A stretch of DNA of 53,262 nucleotides from assembly GCA_018882565.1 (NCBI GenBank), contig VERQ01000001.1, forward strand, positions 1 through 53,262, written 5' to 3'. The stretch's first letter is position 1. Every line of letters starts with the position of its first letter. Made by a program: the position numbers and the translations under genes. A model generated the notes under the pieces. It was not told the DNA's origin. It saw only the letters and a list, made by a program, of their open reading frames with translations, and did not search any database. Below, in pieces: positions 51,884 to 53,262 of this stretch. The DNA is from Candidatus Fonsibacter sp. Lineage in GTDB: Bacteria; Pseudomonadota; Alphaproteobacteria; Pelagibacterales; Pelagibacteraceae.

Positions 51884-53262
51884 ATGAAATCTTTTCCAAA
51901 AAACACCACTATTACAGGAAAAATTTCTAAAGAATTTGAAGAAATTTTAACTTTAGATTGTTTAGAGTTTGTAGCTGATTTACAGCGAAAATTTAATTCT
52001 CGAAGACTTGAGCTGTTAAAACGTAGACAAGAAGTTCAAAAAAAAATTGATGGGGGTTGGCGTCCTAATTTCTTAGAGGAAACAAAATCTATTAGAGAAA
52101 AAGATTGGAAAATTTTAGGAGTTCCAAAAGATTTACAAGATCGTAGAGTTGAAATTACAGGTCCTACTAATCAAAAAATGATTATCAACGCTCTTAATTC
52201 TGGAGCGAGTTGTTTCATGGCGGATCTTGAAGATTCTGCAACTCCAGCATGGAATAATGTTATTGAGGGCCAAATTAATTTGAAGAATGCGATTAATAAA
52301 AAAATTAATTTCACAGATAAGACTACTGGCAAAGAATATAAGTTAAATGAAAAGCATGCAGTGCTCATTGTAAGGCCAAGAGGTTGGCACTTGGATGAGG
52401 CGCATTTCTTAGTTGATAATGAAAAATCTTCAGGTGGTATATTTGATTTTGGTATTTATTTTTATCATAACGCAAAACAACTTCTTCAAAATGGAACAGG
52501 TCCTTATTTCTATCTACCAAAAATGGAAAGCCATCTTGAAGCTAGACTTTGGAACGATGTATTTACAGAGGCACAAAAAAAATTAGGGATCAAACACGGA
52601 ACAATCAAAGCAACAGTTCTAATTGAAACAATACTTGCATCCTTTGAGATGGATGAAATTTTATTTGAGTTAAAAGATCACATCGTTGGTCTTAACTGTG
52701 GAAGATGGGATTATATTTTTAGCTACATTAAAAAATTTAAAAACTTTAAAGATTTCTTATTACCGGACCGATCTATTGTTAAAATGACTTCACATTTTTT
52801 AAGATCTTATAGTTTGTTGTTAATTAAGACATGTCATCGTAGGGGAGCTCACGCGATGGGTGGAATGGCTGCTCAAATTCCAATTAAAGATAATGAAGCT
52901 TTAAATCAAAAAGCAATGGACGCTGTAAGACAAGATAAATTAAGAGAAGCTAATGACGGCCATGATGGTACTTGGGTTGCCCACCCTGGTTTAGTAAAAA
53001 TTGCAAAAGATGTATTCGATGAAAAAATGCCACAAGCAAATCAAGTTAACAAAGTTCCTGGTGATACAAAAATTGAAGCTAAAGATTTATTGTTAGCTGA
53101 AAAAGGAGATATTACAGAAGAAGGTCTTAGAAAAAATATTTCTGTAGGAATTCAATATTTAGCTGCATGGCTTGGTGGCAATGGTTGTGTCCCTCTTTAT
53201 AATTTAATGGAAGATGCTGCTACCGCTGAAATTTCAAGAGCGCAAGTTTGGCAGTGGAACAA
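51884..53262 (+). CDS. aceB: Malate synthase A (partial, C-terminus off window)
   Basis: Condenses glyoxylate with acetyl-CoA to malate, second step of the glyoxylate shunt. The open frame covers 459 codons of the usual 530. DLEDSATPAWNN near residue 115, VRPRGWHLDE with the catalytic Arg, YLPKMESHLEARLWND, GLNCGRWDYIFS and the RGAHAMGGMAAQIP segment all match malate synthase A, not the larger GlcB form. It lacks its partner next door; isocitrate lyase is 40 kb away in the same window. Divergent from accA. Confidence 0.97.
   Translation, partial: MKSFPKNTTITGKISKEFEEILTLDCLEFVADLQRKFNSRRLELLKRRQEVQKKIDGGWRPNFLEETKSIREKDWKILGVPKDLQDRRVEITGPTNQKMIINALNSGASCFMADLEDSATPAWNNVIEGQINLKNAINKKINFTDKTTGKEYKLNEKHAVLIVRPRGWHLDEAHFLVDNEKSSGGIFDFGIYFYHNAKQLLQNGTGPYFYLPKMESHLEARLWNDVFTEAQKKLGIKHGTIKATVLIETILASFEMDEILFELKDHIVGLNCGRWDYIFSYIKKFKNFKDFLLPDRSIVKMTSHFLRSYSLLLIKTCHRRGAHAMGGMAAQIPIKDNEALNQKAMDAVRQDKLREANDGHDGTWVAHPGLVKIAKDVFDEKMPQANQVNKVPGDTKIEAKDLLLAEKGDITEEGLRKNISVGIQYLAAWLGGNGCVPLYNLMEDAATAEISRAQVWQWN

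Noticed and set aside
1-53262. Prophage, insertion sequence, integron or CRISPR content
   Set aside because: No transposase, integrase, phage structural gene or regularly spaced repeat is seen; composition looks even throughout.

Overview
The window is gene-dense, strongly AT-rich DNA with no stretch over 300 bases lacking a gene. It reads as the chromosome of a free-living, streamlined alphaproteobacterium. Evidence for that class: a perfect GTTC-N7-GTTC LexA operator, a ScfR/RamB-type regulator beside isocitrate lyase, class I PHB genes with PhaR and a phasin, and an FTR1-MbfA iron pair. Compact spacing and AT-richness resemble Pelagibacterales (SAR11)-type genomes, but the full PHB pathway and the SOS operon are not typical core SAR11, so placement is left open. 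I see no rRNA, tRNA, CRISPR, phage or insertion element.

Layout. 1-2.3 kb: cytochrome bd-type (CIO-like) quinol oxidase, cydB cut by the window edge. 2.4-6.1 kb: tightly packed six-gene minus-strand cassette (SDR, two-TM K+ channel, SUMF1-like secreted protein, two tandem TerC proteins, SOUL protein). 6.5-9.7 kb: SOS repair operon umuD-umuC-photolyase behind a LexA box. 9.9-13 kb: isocitrate lyase with a small upstream ORF, divergent from its likely regulator. 13-19.7 kb: PHB island (phaB-phaA-enoyl-CoA hydratase-haloacetate dehalogenase; phasin; phaC-phaR). 19.7-28.7 kb: FAD oxidoreductase, LysE exporter, YbbAP-type ABC exporter divergent from a TesA-like esterase, SelO, DnaQ-like exonuclease, CBS-DUF294 protein. 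28.8-36.2 kb: LpxR, ClpB, several small membrane proteins, D-amino-acid transaminase, zinc ribbon, cytochrome b561, winged-helix regulator. 36.2-43.7 kb: transporters (LrgAB, MFS, AzlCD, Kup, AmtB-GlnK) and a LysR protein reduced to its HTH. 43.7-46.8 kb: phosphatase, small membrane proteins, FTR1-MbfA. 46.8-53.3 kb: ArgJ, SecA, AccA with an unusual C-terminal membrane anchor, and malate synthase (cut by the edge).

How it works together. aceA and aceB give the full glyoxylate shunt at opposite ends of the window, aceA next to a ScfR-type regulator with repeated TTTACAA/TTGTAAA half-sites. The PHB genes make and store polymer from acetyl-CoA; TTGCA-containing palindromes lie between phasin and phaC, where PhaR would be expected to bind. 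Carbon flow from acetyl-CoA into storage, anaplerosis and fatty acids (accA) is thus well represented.

Architecture. Ten of thirteen convergent gene pairs have stop codons that overlap or sit within three bases, leaving no room for a terminator; the other three have hairpins. Several ORFs begin upstream of the most likely start (TTG/GTG extensions); preferred starts are given per gene. The most interesting items are the Fe-S-ligand-poor photolyase in the SOS operon, the membrane-tailed AccA, the six-gene TerC/K+ channel/SOUL cassette, the 78-residue ORF coupled to aceA, and the complete haloacetate-dehalogenase active site in the PHB operon.
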